Origin: CAYHVK01 sp964360255
Lineage (GTDB): Bacteria > Bdellovibrionota > Bdellovibrionia > Bdellovibrionales > UBA1609
Direction of reading: 5' to 3'
Length of the DNA: 54,957 bases
Assembly: GCA_964360255.1 (NCBI GenBank)
Contig: CAYHVK010000021.1
Location: forward strand, 1 to 54,957
Under the pieces are notes generated by a model. The model did not search any database, had not been told where the DNA came from, and was given only the letters and a program-made list of their open reading frames with translations. Both the position numbers and the translations under genes were made by a program. Position 1 is the stretch's first letter. Each line of letters starts with the position of its first letter. Below are positions 8,945 through 17,844 of the stretch, piece after piece.

Positions 8945-9967
8945 CTACTTTTGTTTAAGAGCAGAGAGCATTGAGTCAGGCAAATGAACTCTGAAAAGCT
9001 GGCTAGCCTTGCTAGAGCTATCAGCGTCATTGACGAGGTAAAGCTCTAGACCATTGGCGGTTTCATTGGCTGTAAGGCCCTCGATTTTTGTAACTTGATC
9101 AAATTTTGCCAAAATTTCAGCTGATGAACCCACTAAACGCACTAAAACCGTACCGTAAACAACTCCGTCCGCATAAGCTGAAACAGAATCTTCAGCTGAA
9201 GCCAAAGCCAGAAGTCCATACTTCGTCCAGGTCACATCAGAGAAAGTGAGGTTTACACCACTTAGACTACCTATCTTAATACGTTGATATTCTACCTTGC
9301 CACTCCAATCACCGCTCTTCATGCCTTTCAGCCAATTAGCAAATGACATCTCTACAATGGCGTTACCACCCTTTTTCGAGTTTCCACGTTGAAAAAGAAA
9401 TATTTTTTTATCACGCTTAATAATACCTTCAATATTCAAATCACGGGCTTCCGGCTGGATTTGATAAGCCAAAGGTAGAATATTTGAAATAATAGGCTTT
9501 CCTAACACTCCATTCTTCTCAAACGGAACTGTCACGGCTCTCATTCTATTAACGCCTGAACCCGAAGGCCAAGCCACTAATGCTCCATAAGGCGGCCACT
9601 CTTCAGCTGTTAAATGGAGCAAAGATTCGAAATCTGCTTTGGCTGCTTTACGATCTTTTACACCAGCCAAGTCTTCAGGTAAAAGACGGTCGCTTTTAAG
9701 AAATTTATCACCTAAGCCAAAAGAGAACAAAAACTGCTCGTCGTCTGAAACAACGTAATACTTTTTATCGACCCGTACGATTCCACTAGCCGCACTTACG
9801 AAAGGCGGTCGACCTTTTTCAGTTGCAGATTTCAAATTCAGGTCATGAACGAACTCAAGTTTTAACGTAGGCGCATTGAGAACTTTCTTCGCCTGTTTTG
9901 AATGAGCGCATGAAAATATAAATCCTAAGACTGCGAAAAGAACGCTGGTGAAAAACAAACGGTTCAT
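8945..9967 (-). CDS. Putative lipoprotein, DUF6929/esterase-like beta-propeller type
   Basis: A 340-residue protein with a lipoprotein signal (MNRLFFTSVLFAVLGFIFSC, lipid-modified Cys20). The mature part has strand-rich repeats typical of a propeller: ASGIVRVDKKYYVVSDDEQFLFSF, then a region ending EARDLNIEGIIKRDKKIFLFQRGN, then VNLTFSDVTWTKYGLLALASAEDS and IEGLTANETANGLELYLVNDADS. The repeated pattern of an Asp-rich turn plus IEG(I/L) resembles esterase-like/phytase-like propeller proteins; I do not recognise a defined active site. It stands alone between the two-component operon and the DUF72 gene. Function is unknown. The family hint is from memory of the pattern. Confidence 0.6.
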   Translation of the reverse strand: MNRLFFTSVLFAVLGFIFSCAHSKQAKKVLNAPTLKLEFVHDLNLKSATEKGRPPFVSAASGIVRVDKKYYVVSDDEQFLFSFGLGDKFLKSDRLLPEDLAGVKDRKAAKADFESLLHLTAEEWPPYGALVAWPSGSGVNRMRAVTVPFEKNGVLGKPIISNILPLAYQIQPEARDLNIEGIIKRDKKIFLFQRGNSKKGGNAIVEMSFANWLKGMKSGDWSGKVEYQRIKIGSLSGVNLTFSDVTWTKYGLLALASAEDSVSAYADGVVYGTVLVRLVGSSAEILAKFDQVTKIEGLTANETANGLELYLVNDADSSSKASQLFRVHLPDSMLSALKQK

Positions 9968-10014
9968 TGAGACCTCGTATCCATCAATAAAGTAATAGGT
10001 AGATTATCGATTCG

Positions 10015-10875
10015 TCAAATGACAAAACCAGCTGACCTTACTTTTCCCACAATACTTGATGTCATTTCTGGAACCAAGATATCGTCGGGCTCGTGAATAA
10101 AGAGAAAAACTCTCTGAAGTCCATAACCTTCCCAAATACGAAAACGCTCGAGCCAAGTGTCAGTGCGAGTGTAATCGCTGGGGTGAAGAGCATTGCCGAT
10201 AAAACGCACCATTGAAAAATCAGCACTCATTGAAGTGTGTAAAACGTCTCTTCTCCCTGCAACATCAGTGATCACCAAACCGATTTTTCTCGTCTGTAAG
10301 TATTGAGTTAAAAGCGGCAGTATTCGCCCTTCTTGAAACCAAGAGGGATGACGAAACTCGAGAGACAATTCAAAATGAACTGGCCAGTTCTTCAAAAATT
10401 CAAAAAGTTCCGCTCGATTCGAATAATCGTATTGCGGGGGTAATTGTAAGAAGCTGGGCCCGCAATTGGATTGCAGGCTTTCAAGAAAACCCATCCACTC
10501 TGATAATAATTGTTTATCGCGCAAGCCATTACAAGTGTGCGAAAGACCATTGAACACTTTGGGACAAAAAAGAAATTCTTCTGGTACTTTATCACGCCAT
10601 TTTTTTACTTGCTCACCAGTCGGGATTCGATAATGAACCGTGTTCATTTCTAGGCAGGTGAAATAACGCGAATAGTGATAAAGAAATTCAGTGGGTTTTG
10701 TTTTAAGAGGATAAATCTTTCCCATCCACTCTTTATGATTCCAAGCCGGCGCACCGAAATAGACTTTTAATGGATCATTTTTCTGAAATTGGGCGAGAAA
10801 GGGCGCTGATAATGGATCATCCTTGGGCAGCGCCCAGTCCACTTGATCTACATTATCCAGTTTACCAAATTCCAT
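10015..10875 (-). CDS. DUF72 (YecE-like) TIM-barrel protein
   Basis: A 286-residue cytosolic protein. Diagnostic DUF72 features are the opening strand KVYFGAPAWNHKEWMGKIYP, then YFTCLEMNTVHYRIP, the FLFCPKVFNGLSH motif, then GPSFLQLPPQYDY, and FELSLEFRHPSWF. The barrel closes with a segment reading MVRFIGNALHP and later RVFLFIHEPDD. The family is widespread, adopts a TIM-barrel fold and has no firmly established reaction. The gene is monocistronic by spacing; 47 nt separate it from the downstream lipoprotein gene. Confidence 0.9.
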   Translation of the reverse strand: MEFGKLDNVDQVDWALPKDDPLSAPFLAQFQKNDPLKVYFGAPAWNHKEWMGKIYPLKTKPTEFLYHYSRYFTCLEMNTVHYRIPTGEQVKKWRDKVPEEFLFCPKVFNGLSHTCNGLRDKQLLSEWMGFLESLQSNCGPSFLQLPPQYDYSNRAELFEFLKNWPVHFELSLEFRHPSWFQEGRILPLLTQYLQTRKIGLVITDVAGRRDVLHTSMSADFSMVRFIGNALHPSDYTRTDTWLERFRIWEGYGLQRVFLFIHEPDDILVPEMTSSIVGKVRSAGFVI

Positions 10876-10890
10876 GGAATAGATTTAAAT

Positions 10891-10920
10891 GAGTGGGCTG
10901 TTTTTGTACAGCCCGTACTC
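10891..10920 (-). terminator. Stem-loop between two minus-strand genes, possible terminator
   Basis: A 7-bp perfect GC-rich stem (GGGCTGT with ACAGCCC, 10895-10901 and 10908-10914), extended by GAGT/ACTC with a 2-nt bulge, lies just downstream of the lipoprotein gene ending at 10932 and upstream of the DUF72 gene. No clear U-run follows, so it could also be a leader hairpin. Confidence 0.35.
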
Positions 10921-10931
10921 GAGAAAAACTT

Positions 10932-11441
10932 CTATTTAACCCCATCAATGAGAGCTGAAATCTGCTCGACTGAAAGATGAACGACATGCGGGTTATTTTT
11001 GCAACTTCCGCGCGCTACGATTTCTTTAAGTGGTAGAAACTCGCCGATCAATTCACATCCTGCTTGAGTTGTGCAAATTGAATCTGGGGTGCGACCATTA
11101 TTGGCGAGATTATCAGATATAAAACCGGCACGAACCGACTTACCTGGGCCGTCTAGAATACATTGGTAAACCAAGTCGCCTGATGGGCGTCCATGATCAT
11201 GTTCTTTACAGTCTTTACCATCTTCGTGATCATCCTCATCAACCACAACAGGCGGAACACCTTCGTCCTCTGCTGGTGGAGGAAGAACTTCATTGTCATT
11301 GCTATCGTCGAAGTCTGCATTCATAGAGACAATTTCACCTGAAGCTTTATCAGAAAACTGCATTTCAGAGCAGTTTTGAAATCCAAAAACAAGTGCCGAC
11401 AGAAAAGTCACCGCGATAATTTGACGTTTATATTTGAGCAT
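10932..11441 (-). CDS. Putative lipoprotein with acidic linker
   Basis: A lipoprotein of about 169 residues. I chose the ATG at 11441 (MLKYKRQ) because a GGGGGAA purine run precedes it; a start 12 nt upstream is also open. The signal peptide ends ALVFGFQNC, so the mature protein begins at Cys. A Pro/Glu/Asp-rich unstructured region follows (about 40-85, containing DDSNDNEV and VDEDDHEDGKDCKEHDHG). A small C-terminal domain has four Cys residues (VYQC, then DSIC, AGCEL and GSCKNN), which may form disulfides. I do not recognise a family. The acidic/His stretch could bind cations. Confidence 0.6.
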   Translation of the reverse strand: MLKYKRQIIAVTFLSALVFGFQNCSEMQFSDKASGEIVSMNADFDDSNDNEVLPPPAEDEGVPPVVVDEDDHEDGKDCKEHDHGRPSGDLVYQCILDGPGKSVRAGFISDNLANNGRTPDSICTTQAGCELIGEFLPLKEIVARGSCKNNPHVVHLSVEQISALIDGVK

Positions 11442-11590
11442 ACATTCCCCCATTGCCTTCTAATAATGCAAAGCTAAGACCAGGTCTATTCCCCTTTTAT
11501 TCACTTTCCGCTGTTAGAATCCTAACTTAGCTTAATAGATCGACGCTGCAATTTGAGATTTTTCTCAATATGAGACAGTATGAACGCTTC

Positions 11591-12853
11591 TTATTCTCGA
11601 ATCTGCCCAGTGCCATCAATAATCCAGCGCGGGGTTGTCAGCTCATTTAAACCTACAGGTCCACGCACGTGAAGCTTCTGTGTGCTAATCCCAAGCTCCC
11701 CACCTAAGCCAAATTCAAAGCCGTCAGTGAAGCGGGTAGAAGCATTCCAGTAGACAGCCGCCGCATCCACTTCATTTTGAAATGTGCGTGCTCTGTCTTC
11801 AGATTTAGTAATAATAGTCTCAGAGTGTTTCGAGCCGTAACGAGCAATATGATCAAGAGCCTGCTCTAAACTCTCCACCACTCGGCAGTTGATAACAAAA
11901 TCTAAATATTCTGTGCTCCAATTTTGCTCAACAGCGAGCTCAAGGTTCATCTCGCCTTGTAAGATCTTAGCCGTAGCCGGGTCGACTTTCCAGCGCACTT
12001 GAAAAGCCGCTAGCGCTTTGTGAAGGGCTGGCAAGAACTTCTCAGCCACATCTTTATGAACCAAAACCGTTTCTAGTGAATTACATACACCTGGTCTCTG
12101 CGTTTTACCGTTTACAACGATAGAGAGTGCCATTTTCAGATCAGCTTCATCATCCACATAAGCATGACAAAGACCACGGTCATTTTTAATAATCGGCATA
12201 AGTGATTCAGACTGAACAAATGCGATCAGCTTCTCACCACCACGAGGAACAACTACATCGATCAAGTCTTTACGCTTAAGTAAAGTTCGCACGATATCGC
12301 GATCATAATCTTGCAGGCCGTAAAATAATTTACCATCCAGATTATATTGACCCAGTACATCGCTCATAATTTTATAAATCACCGAACTTGTCTCGCGAGA
12401 ATCCGAGCCGCCACGAAGAATTATGGCGTTACCAGATTTAAACGCAAGCGAGAAGGCTTCAAGAATCACGTTTGGTCGCGATTCAAAAATCATAAAAATA
12501 ATTCCAATAGGAGCTCTGACTTTTCTTAAGATAAGGCCATTCTTTAAAGTCTCTTCACTCATCATTTCATTAACCGGATCAGTCAGCCGACTGACCTGTC
12601 TTAAGCCTTCAGCAATTCCGGCAATGCGTTTTTCATCTAAAGTTAAGCGATCTCGAAAGGCTGTTGACTCATCTTGTGCCAAATGTCGCAAATCGATTTT
12701 GTTCGCCTCAAGAATCTCAAGCTGCCGTGATTCAAGTTCTTCAGCAAGCTGATTTAAAATCTGATTCTTCATATCCGTCGTTATATGGCGGAGCTGTCTT
12801 GTCGAGGAGCGTATCCCCTGCAATGCTTTTTCAATTTCTTGAGGCAACGTCAC
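11591..12853 (-). CDS. proA: Gamma-glutamyl phosphate reductase
   Basis: A 420-residue enzyme of normal length for ProA, which reduces glutamyl-5-phosphate to glutamate semialdehyde with NADPH in proline synthesis. Aldehyde-dehydrogenase-fold landmarks are a segment RKVRAPIGIIFMIFESRPNV, then AFSLAFKSGNAIILRGGS, then IDVVVPRGGEKL. The catalytic Cys lies in GKTQRPGVCNSLETVLVHK, and the late motifs are DAAAVYWNASTRFTDGFEFGLGGELGISTQ and RGPVGLNELT. Its start overlaps the proB stop by 4 nt, giving tight translational coupling with the kinase that makes its unstable substrate. Confidence 0.97.
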   Translation of the reverse strand: MTLPQEIEKALQGIRSSTRQLRHITTDMKNQILNQLAEELESRQLEILEANKIDLRHLAQDESTAFRDRLTLDEKRIAGIAEGLRQVSRLTDPVNEMMSEETLKNGLILRKVRAPIGIIFMIFESRPNVILEAFSLAFKSGNAIILRGGSDSRETSSVIYKIMSDVLGQYNLDGKLFYGLQDYDRDIVRTLLKRKDLIDVVVPRGGEKLIAFVQSESLMPIIKNDRGLCHAYVDDEADLKMALSIVVNGKTQRPGVCNSLETVLVHKDVAEKFLPALHKALAAFQVRWKVDPATAKILQGEMNLELAVEQNWSTEYLDFVINCRVVESLEQALDHIARYGSKHSETIITKSEDRARTFQNEVDAAAVYWNASTRFTDGFEFGLGGELGISTQKLHVRGPVGLNELTTPRWIIDGTGQIRE

Positions 12854-13629
12854 TCTTCACCGCCAATCTGCGTACCAATACCGCGGCCCGCAGCAATTTC
12901 TAAAAGATTGCGAGGCCAATCGCCGCGCACAAGGTGAGTGGGAATACCCGCACGGCTGGCCAAATCGGCTGCAAGAAGCTTCGAATACATTCCGCCTGTG
13001 CCCTGGAGAGTTTTAGATTTACCAAAAGCCATTTTTAGCTCACCTTTGCCAATGCGACGACGATAGTGAATGAGTTCAGCTCGTGGGTTCTTTTTCGGAT
13101 CATCATTAAAAAGTCCATCTACATCAGTGAGAAGAATTAACCGCTCGGCCCCCATCATCACTGCCACTTTTGAAGCTAGAGAATCATTATCACCGAACTG
13201 AATTTCATCTGTTGCCACTGCATCGTTTTCATTCAAAATCGGCAGCACTTTCATTTTCAAAATTTCATTTAAAGTATTCTGCAAATTTTTGCGGCGAGAT
13301 TTGTCGTTCATATCATCAGCAGTTAATAAAACCTGTGAGCCCAACTGTCCGGTCGCCTGCAAAGCTAAATTGTATTGATCCATTATAAGGGGCTGGCCGA
13401 TAGCACTGAGCGCCTGCTTCTGCGGAAGCGTTCTTTTCGCACCGTTCTTCACTAACTTCGTGCGATCTTGAGCCCATGCAATTGCCCCTGACGTCACCCA
13501 GATCACTTCAATCTTGTGTTTCTTGCGAAGATCCGCCACTTGCTGCATCCAAACGCGCATTAAAAGTGGGCCGCCCTCGCAAACCATTTTACTACCCGCT
13601 TTAATCACCCAACGTTTCATCTTCGCCAT
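12850..13629 (-). CDS. proB: Glutamate 5-kinase, short form without PUA domain
   Basis: A 259-residue amino-acid kinase that phosphorylates glutamate to start proline synthesis. Motifs are WVIKAGSKMV, VIWVTSGAIAWA, LPQKQALSAIGQPLIMDQY, PILNENDAVATDEIQFGDNDSLASKVA, LLTDVDGLF and GTGGMYSKLLAADLASRAGIP. E. coli ProB has about 367 residues with a C-terminal PUA domain; this one stops right after the kinase domain, a form known in other bacteria. The PUA domain modulates proline feedback, so regulation may differ. It lies 2 nt downstream of rnhA and overlaps proA. Confidence 0.95.
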   Translation of the reverse strand: MAKMKRWVIKAGSKMVCEGGPLLMRVWMQQVADLRKKHKIEVIWVTSGAIAWAQDRTKLVKNGAKRTLPQKQALSAIGQPLIMDQYNLALQATGQLGSQVLLTADDMNDKSRRKNLQNTLNEILKMKVLPILNENDAVATDEIQFGDNDSLASKVAVMMGAERLILLTDVDGLFNDDPKKNPRAELIHYRRRIGKGELKMAFGKSKTLQGTGGMYSKLLAADLASRAGIPTHLVRGDWPRNLLEIAAGRGIGTQIGGEE

Positions 13630-13631
13630 AT

Positions 13632-14390
13632 CTATTCCTTAATGACCGTCTTCGCAGACAATCCCCATTCAGCTAAAATTTTCGCTTCTTCACTGGCCGC
13701 CATTGCTTTTTTAAATTTAGCGCCAGATTTACCTTTAACCCGTCTTTCGCACGAGCCCCAGTCCTGATGACGCCAAACTTCTCCGCCCAGTAAACTCAAA
13801 TACGAATATGCCGCTTTCTTTTCAGTTTTAGGGCGCATTTCTGGCAAAGTAGAATCTTCGGGCACATCATAAATCGCCACACGATACTGCAGCAGCGGAC
13901 CTTCATATAAATCGACGTGTTTGTTTTTGGAAAATGCGACGGCAATTTCATCGCAGCGCTCGTTACCTGGCGTGCCCACGTGACCACGAGAATAAAGCCA
14001 ATTGATTTTGCCGGCGGCATCGCGAGCGGATACCATTTCAAGTAGAGCTTCCCACAGATCGCGATTAAGAACTTCTCCGCCTTCGGCGTTTTGCCAGCCT
14101 TTTTTCTTCCAGCCCCAAATCCATTGGGTGATGCCACGAATGACATAGGTCGAATCGGTGTAGAGATCGATTTTAGATTTTGCGAAAGCTTTCTTTTTAT
14201 TTACAAAACGAAGGGCGGCGATTGTGCCAGCTAATTCCATGCGGTTGTTCGTAGTGGCCGGATGACCGTCACCCAGTTCAGTGACCTCTCCATCCGGTAA
14301 AGCTACGATAGCGCCCCAACCACCCGGGCCAGGATTGCCCGAACAAGCGCCATCGGTAAATATCAGTACAGAATCAAACTTTTGCGACAT
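13632..14390 (-). CDS. rnhA: Ribonuclease HI with C-terminal hybrid-binding-like domain
   Basis: A 252-residue protein. Residues about 1-155 form RNase HI: FTDGACSGNPGPGGWGAIV (first Asp), RMELAGTIAALRFV (Glu), DLYTDSTYVIRGITQW (Asp) and SRGHVGTPGNERCDEIA (His and Asp), so all catalytic acids are present. It cuts RNA in RNA-DNA hybrids. E. coli RNase HI ends at about 155 residues. Here about 95 more follow, and residues 198-245 (SYLSLLGGEVWRHQDW, then CERRVKGKSGAKFKK, then EEAKILAEWG) resemble the viroplasmin-like hybrid-binding domain. That domain usually sits at the N-terminus, as in eukaryotic RNase H1. The gene probably heads the rnhA-proB-proA unit. Confidence 0.93.
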   Translation of the reverse strand: MSQKFDSVLIFTDGACSGNPGPGGWGAIVALPDGEVTELGDGHPATTNNRMELAGTIAALRFVNKKKAFAKSKIDLYTDSTYVIRGITQWIWGWKKKGWQNAEGGEVLNRDLWEALLEMVSARDAAGKINWLYSRGHVGTPGNERCDEIAVAFSKNKHVDLYEGPLLQYRVAIYDVPEDSTLPEMRPKTEKKAAYSYLSLLGGEVWRHQDWGSCERRVKGKSGAKFKKAMAASEEAKILAEWGLSAKTVIKE

Positions 14391-14399
14391 GTAGAAAGT

Positions 14400-15329
14400 C
14401 TACAGTGCCGCAACCTTATCAAGCAACACCGGATCAGCATCGGCCGGAGCAAACCAGCAACGAGGTCTAAAGCCAAATGTATAGCCATCAACCTTTTCAC
14501 AAGATCCTGCACGGTAGTCTGTATCGCTCACTTTTGAGTCAGTGCGGCGGTTACAAACAGCGCCGTTGAAATAAGTGTCCACACGGCATTGTGCCTTCGG
14601 GTGGAAGTTTTGTGTTCTCTTCACGATCGACTTATCTAACTCACCAATTGCCGGAACAGCTGGCTCACTGTTGAGACTAGAAAGCACCATACCCAGATTT
14701 AACCCAGCTTGAGCGGCTCGCATGCAAGCCAGCTGGCTAGCTTGAGAAGCGAAACGGATTTTACACTCCGCTTTTGATAAAGGTGAAATCTCTGCTGTTT
14801 TGGCCCACTCACGATTCTCTTGAACAGTGAATAAGCGACGGAAGCATTTTAAAGAGGCGTAGTAATCAGATTGTCCTTCATTTGAAAGCGGATCTGCCAT
14901 GAGATGAAAAGGACCGCCACCTAAGTGATGACCCATCTCGTGACAGGCAACAAGAGCATAACCATCAGCCGACATAATCGGATGACGTGCTAAACCACCA
15001 TGCATATCGATTTCCCAAGTGTCGCCTTCGCGATGCGCATAAGCATTAGCTTCTGAGCTTGTCCATAAACGATTCACAATTAGAGTCTTACCCTTAGCTG
15101 CAACTTCAGGAGCGAGCAAAGCCTCAACACGGTCGAGCATTTCATTGTACTCTACTTCAGTGATTCCGGTTGGCACATTCATAAATGCCCCAAAAGACAT
15201 TTTCGTACCCACTGGATATATTTGATCGTTCTTCGCTGCGAACCCCTCGCAAAGATGAACTGTCTTATTAGCAACTGATCCCCCTTGGACCGCTACTAAA
15301 ACCCCTAGAACCAAAACTAGATATTTCAT
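14400..15329 (-). CDS. Secreted zinc metallopeptidase-like protein
   Basis: The frame is open from 15386, but the ATG at 15329 follows GAGGAGG by 8 nt and gives a normal signal peptide (MKYLVLVLGVLVAVQGGSVA), for about 309 residues. The catalytic zinc motif HEMGH lies in LVACHEMGHHLGGGPFH. A downstream SNEGQSDYYAS supplies the third ligand (Glu) of a gluzincin-type site. Several Cys residues in the C-terminal half suggest disulfides (for example CRVDTYFNGAVCNRR and FRPRCW). It is likely periplasmic or secreted. A role in host or cell-wall protein digestion is a guess from the lifestyle suggested by the window. I do not know a named family. Confidence 0.68.
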   Translation of the reverse strand: MKYLVLVLGVLVAVQGGSVANKTVHLCEGFAAKNDQIYPVGTKMSFGAFMNVPTGITEVEYNEMLDRVEALLAPEVAAKGKTLIVNRLWTSSEANAYAHREGDTWEIDMHGGLARHPIMSADGYALVACHEMGHHLGGGPFHLMADPLSNEGQSDYYASLKCFRRLFTVQENREWAKTAEISPLSKAECKIRFASQASQLACMRAAQAGLNLGMVLSSLNSEPAVPAIGELDKSIVKRTQNFHPKAQCRVDTYFNGAVCNRRTDSKVSDTDYRAGSCEKVDGYTFGFRPRCWFAPADADPVLLDKVAAL

Positions 15330-15422
15330 AGTTTGACCCTCCTCTTCCCCGAGGAATATCGAAACACAGTCAAATAGTTTCCGCAAATTTATTTTTATTA
15401 CATTAGGTACTGCGCGTAGATG

Positions 15423-16721
15423 TTATGATTCCCATAAGGACATGGCTTCGCCAGCGATATATCCGCCGGTCCACGCATTCTGAAAATTGAATCCACCAGT
15501 GATTCCGTCCACATCCAAAACCTCGCCAGCGAAGAAGAGGCCGGGGGTGATTTTACTTTCCATTGTTTTGAAGTTGATCTCTCTTAAATCTACTCCTCCA
15601 CACTCGACAAATTCGTCTTTGTAACGATTTTTTCCGAGGATATCGAAGTGTGACGAATATAAGGATTCTGCTAATTTTGTTAACTCTTTGCCTGATAAAT
15701 CCGCCCATCTTTTTTCTGAATCGATAGTGTGGATTTCTAGCAACTTGAGCCAAAATCTTTTGGTCAAACCGACGGGCGTGACGTTCTGAAGCTGTGCTTT
15801 GATGTTCTGATTTTTAAGGTTTTTTAAGAAATTTTGGGTCGTTTCGATATTTTTATGCCCCAACCAATTTACGATTAAGGCGCCCTTATACCCCGAATGC
15901 ATCATCTCGCGAGCCACCCAAGCGGACAGTTTTAATAAAGCCGGGCCGCTGATGCCCCAGTGAGTGATAAGGATTGGCCCCGCTTGAGTGAAAGTCGCTA
16001 GCTTAGATTTTCCAGGCTGAGGCACTTGCAATTTCAAGTGAGCATTCTCGAAACTCAGCCCCGGAAGATCTTTTAATAATGGATGCTCAATTTTAAAACT
16101 AAACAGTGATGGCGCGAGCTCCGTGATTTTGTGGCCTAAACCTTTCGCAAGTTTGTAGCCAATCTGTCCACTGCCGGTGGCAATCATCACACAATCAGCA
16201 ATTAATTCCTGATCTTTTAATAGCAGTTTAAATTTTTGCACACCTTCGCTGTCAGAGACTGAATCTGCGCTTTGAAGCGTATGGACCTCTTGCACCGAAT
16301 GCTGAGTTAAAATTTTTACGCCCAATCGATCGATCTCTTTCATAAAGCAATCGATGATGGTTTGCGAACTGTCCGTTACCGGAAACATTCGACCATCGGG
16401 CTCAGCTTTTAATTTCACACCACGAGCAGCAAACCACTCGACCGTATCTTGCGCCTGAAAACGCTGCATAGGCGAAAGGAGTTCTTTCTCACCGCGCGGA
16501 TAATTTTGTGTAAATCTGCGAACTTCAAAAAGATTGTGAGTCACATTACAGCGCCCACCGCCTGAGATACGAACCTTCTTAAGAAGGCTGTCTGAGGACT
16601 CTAATATAGTAATGTCAGCTTTGATTTTATTTTGCCTGGCCACTTCGGCCGCACGAATGGCGGCGAAGAATCCGGCGGCACCACCGCCGATAATCATAAT
16701 TTTTTTGGCCTTGTCTGACAT
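15423..16721 (-). CDS. HI0933/YhiN-family FAD-dependent oxidoreductase
   Basis: A 432-residue flavoprotein. The N-terminal FAD-binding motif is IMIIGGGAAGFFAAIRAAE. It is followed by KKVRISGGGRCNVTHN, the signature of the HI0933 (YhiN/BaiN-like) family, and the C-terminal end of the family appears as LFFAGEVLDVDGITGGFNFQNAWTGGYIAGEAM. A middle region GPILITHWGISGPALLKLS also fits. The natural substrate is not established for most members. The frame extends to a TTG at 16727, but the ATG at 16721 is preferred. It starts 12 nt after the end of the upstream PAP2 gene, so the two may be cotranscribed. Confidence 0.9.
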   Translation of the reverse strand: MSDKAKKIMIIGGGAAGFFAAIRAAEVARQNKIKADITILESSDSLLKKVRISGGGRCNVTHNLFEVRRFTQNYPRGEKELLSPMQRFQAQDTVEWFAARGVKLKAEPDGRMFPVTDSSQTIIDCFMKEIDRLGVKILTQHSVQEVHTLQSADSVSDSEGVQKFKLLLKDQELIADCVMIATGSGQIGYKLAKGLGHKITELAPSLFSFKIEHPLLKDLPGLSFENAHLKLQVPQPGKSKLATFTQAGPILITHWGISGPALLKLSAWVAREMMHSGYKGALIVNWLGHKNIETTQNFLKNLKNQNIKAQLQNVTPVGLTKRFWLKLLEIHTIDSEKRWADLSGKELTKLAESLYSSHFDILGKNRYKDEFVECGGVDLREINFKTMESKITPGLFFAGEVLDVDGITGGFNFQNAWTGGYIAGEAMSLWES

Positions 16722-16733
16722 AACCAAAGAGTA

Positions 16734-17639
16734 TCAGAAGTAATAAGCGGCGTTAAGTAAAGTTCCCTCTTCTGAAAAAGAAGGGTAATAATGAACTTTT
16801 GCTACCGTCTCTTGCCCCTTCTCATCTTCAGCTTCACCCATATGCAAAGCTGTATGACCATAAAGTAAACCCATAGCAAATCCTAATGGGTAATCACTTG
16901 CCCAATGCACACCATTGTTCATCATCTGAAAAGACAAGGCTGCCGACCAGATCGCCTGGAGCGGATAAATCCAGTACTTATATTCTGGATAATTACCCGC
17001 AATCACAGTGAATGTCATAGTCGCCGTCATTAAATGACCACTGGGCATAGCATCGTATTTTTCAGTGTTGGCTGAGTATTTCTTTGGATTCGGAAAGAAT
17101 CGCCACTTGCCTCTGGCTTGAGAGCTTTGTTTTGGGCTTTCACGACCGAAAGATCGCTTCAAAGCTTGGTTGAAAATTGTCGACAAAAACATACCGTGGA
17201 AAATTTCATAGCCCGTATTTACAGGACGCGTACTATCTGTAAGCTTTCCTGTTGCTAGAAATCCGCCGCCCACGGCTGTATGCATCCAACCGTCTCCCAA
17301 AAAGTAAAGGGCTGAACCTTTATCTGTAGGTAAACGAAGAATGTCTTGTCCCGCAAATTTTATTTTAGCCTCAGTCTTATCATCCTCAGGAATATCCCAT
17401 TTGCGACCTAAGCGCTTTGCATCTGCGAGCATCTCTTCGTCATATTTATATGTGAGTGCCGTCGTTCCGCCTATCCACAACCACGGCCCCACCGCCTCTT
17501 TCGAAAAGGCTGTAGTCAAAGAACGCTTCGCACTTTTCGGCAGCTCTGTAAGGACCTGCTTAGCATTTAACCGCTCTTGTGGAAGCGCAAAACTCCAAGC
17601 CGGAAGCATCAGCAAGATCAGAAAAATATTTTTCGACAT
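16734..17639 (-). CDS. Secreted PAP2-superfamily phosphatase-like protein (first of a divergent pair)
   Basis: A 301-residue protein with a signal peptide (MSKNIFLILLMLPAWSFA). The acid-phosphatase/PAP2 motifs appear in order: KRSFGRESP, then AMPSGHLMTATMTF, then NNGVHWASDYPLGFAMG. The canonical third motif SRxxxxxHxxxD is here MNNGVHWASD, keeping the His and Asp. The first motif's Arg-Pro is Arg-Glu-Ser-Pro, so activity may be altered. PAP2 enzymes dephosphorylate lipid or undecaprenyl phosphates, or act as haloperoxidase relatives. A periplasmic/outer-membrane location is inferred. It is divergent from a second PAP2 gene across a 205-nt promoter region. Confidence 0.85.
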   Translation of the reverse strand: MSKNIFLILLMLPAWSFALPQERLNAKQVLTELPKSAKRSLTTAFSKEAVGPWLWIGGTTALTYKYDEEMLADAKRLGRKWDIPEDDKTEAKIKFAGQDILRLPTDKGSALYFLGDGWMHTAVGGGFLATGKLTDSTRPVNTGYEIFHGMFLSTIFNQALKRSFGRESPKQSSQARGKWRFFPNPKKYSANTEKYDAMPSGHLMTATMTFTVIAGNYPEYKYWIYPLQAIWSAALSFQMMNNGVHWASDYPLGFAMGLLYGHTALHMGEAEDEKGQETVAKVHYYPSFSEEGTLLNAAYYF

Positions 17640-17844
17640 ATAAAGATGGTGTTCTCGTCTGATTAGTATTCAATAACTAAATAAACGACTTAGACCTCAA
17701 AGAATTATGTTTCACGCCAAATCCATTTTAAATGATACATAGTTATAAATACCTACTCTACCAGAAGATCTATCTACGCCAAAAAAAGGGCAGCTCGACC
17801 TTTCGATGATTGCAAAACTGAATACCTGATTTCTAATATGAACT

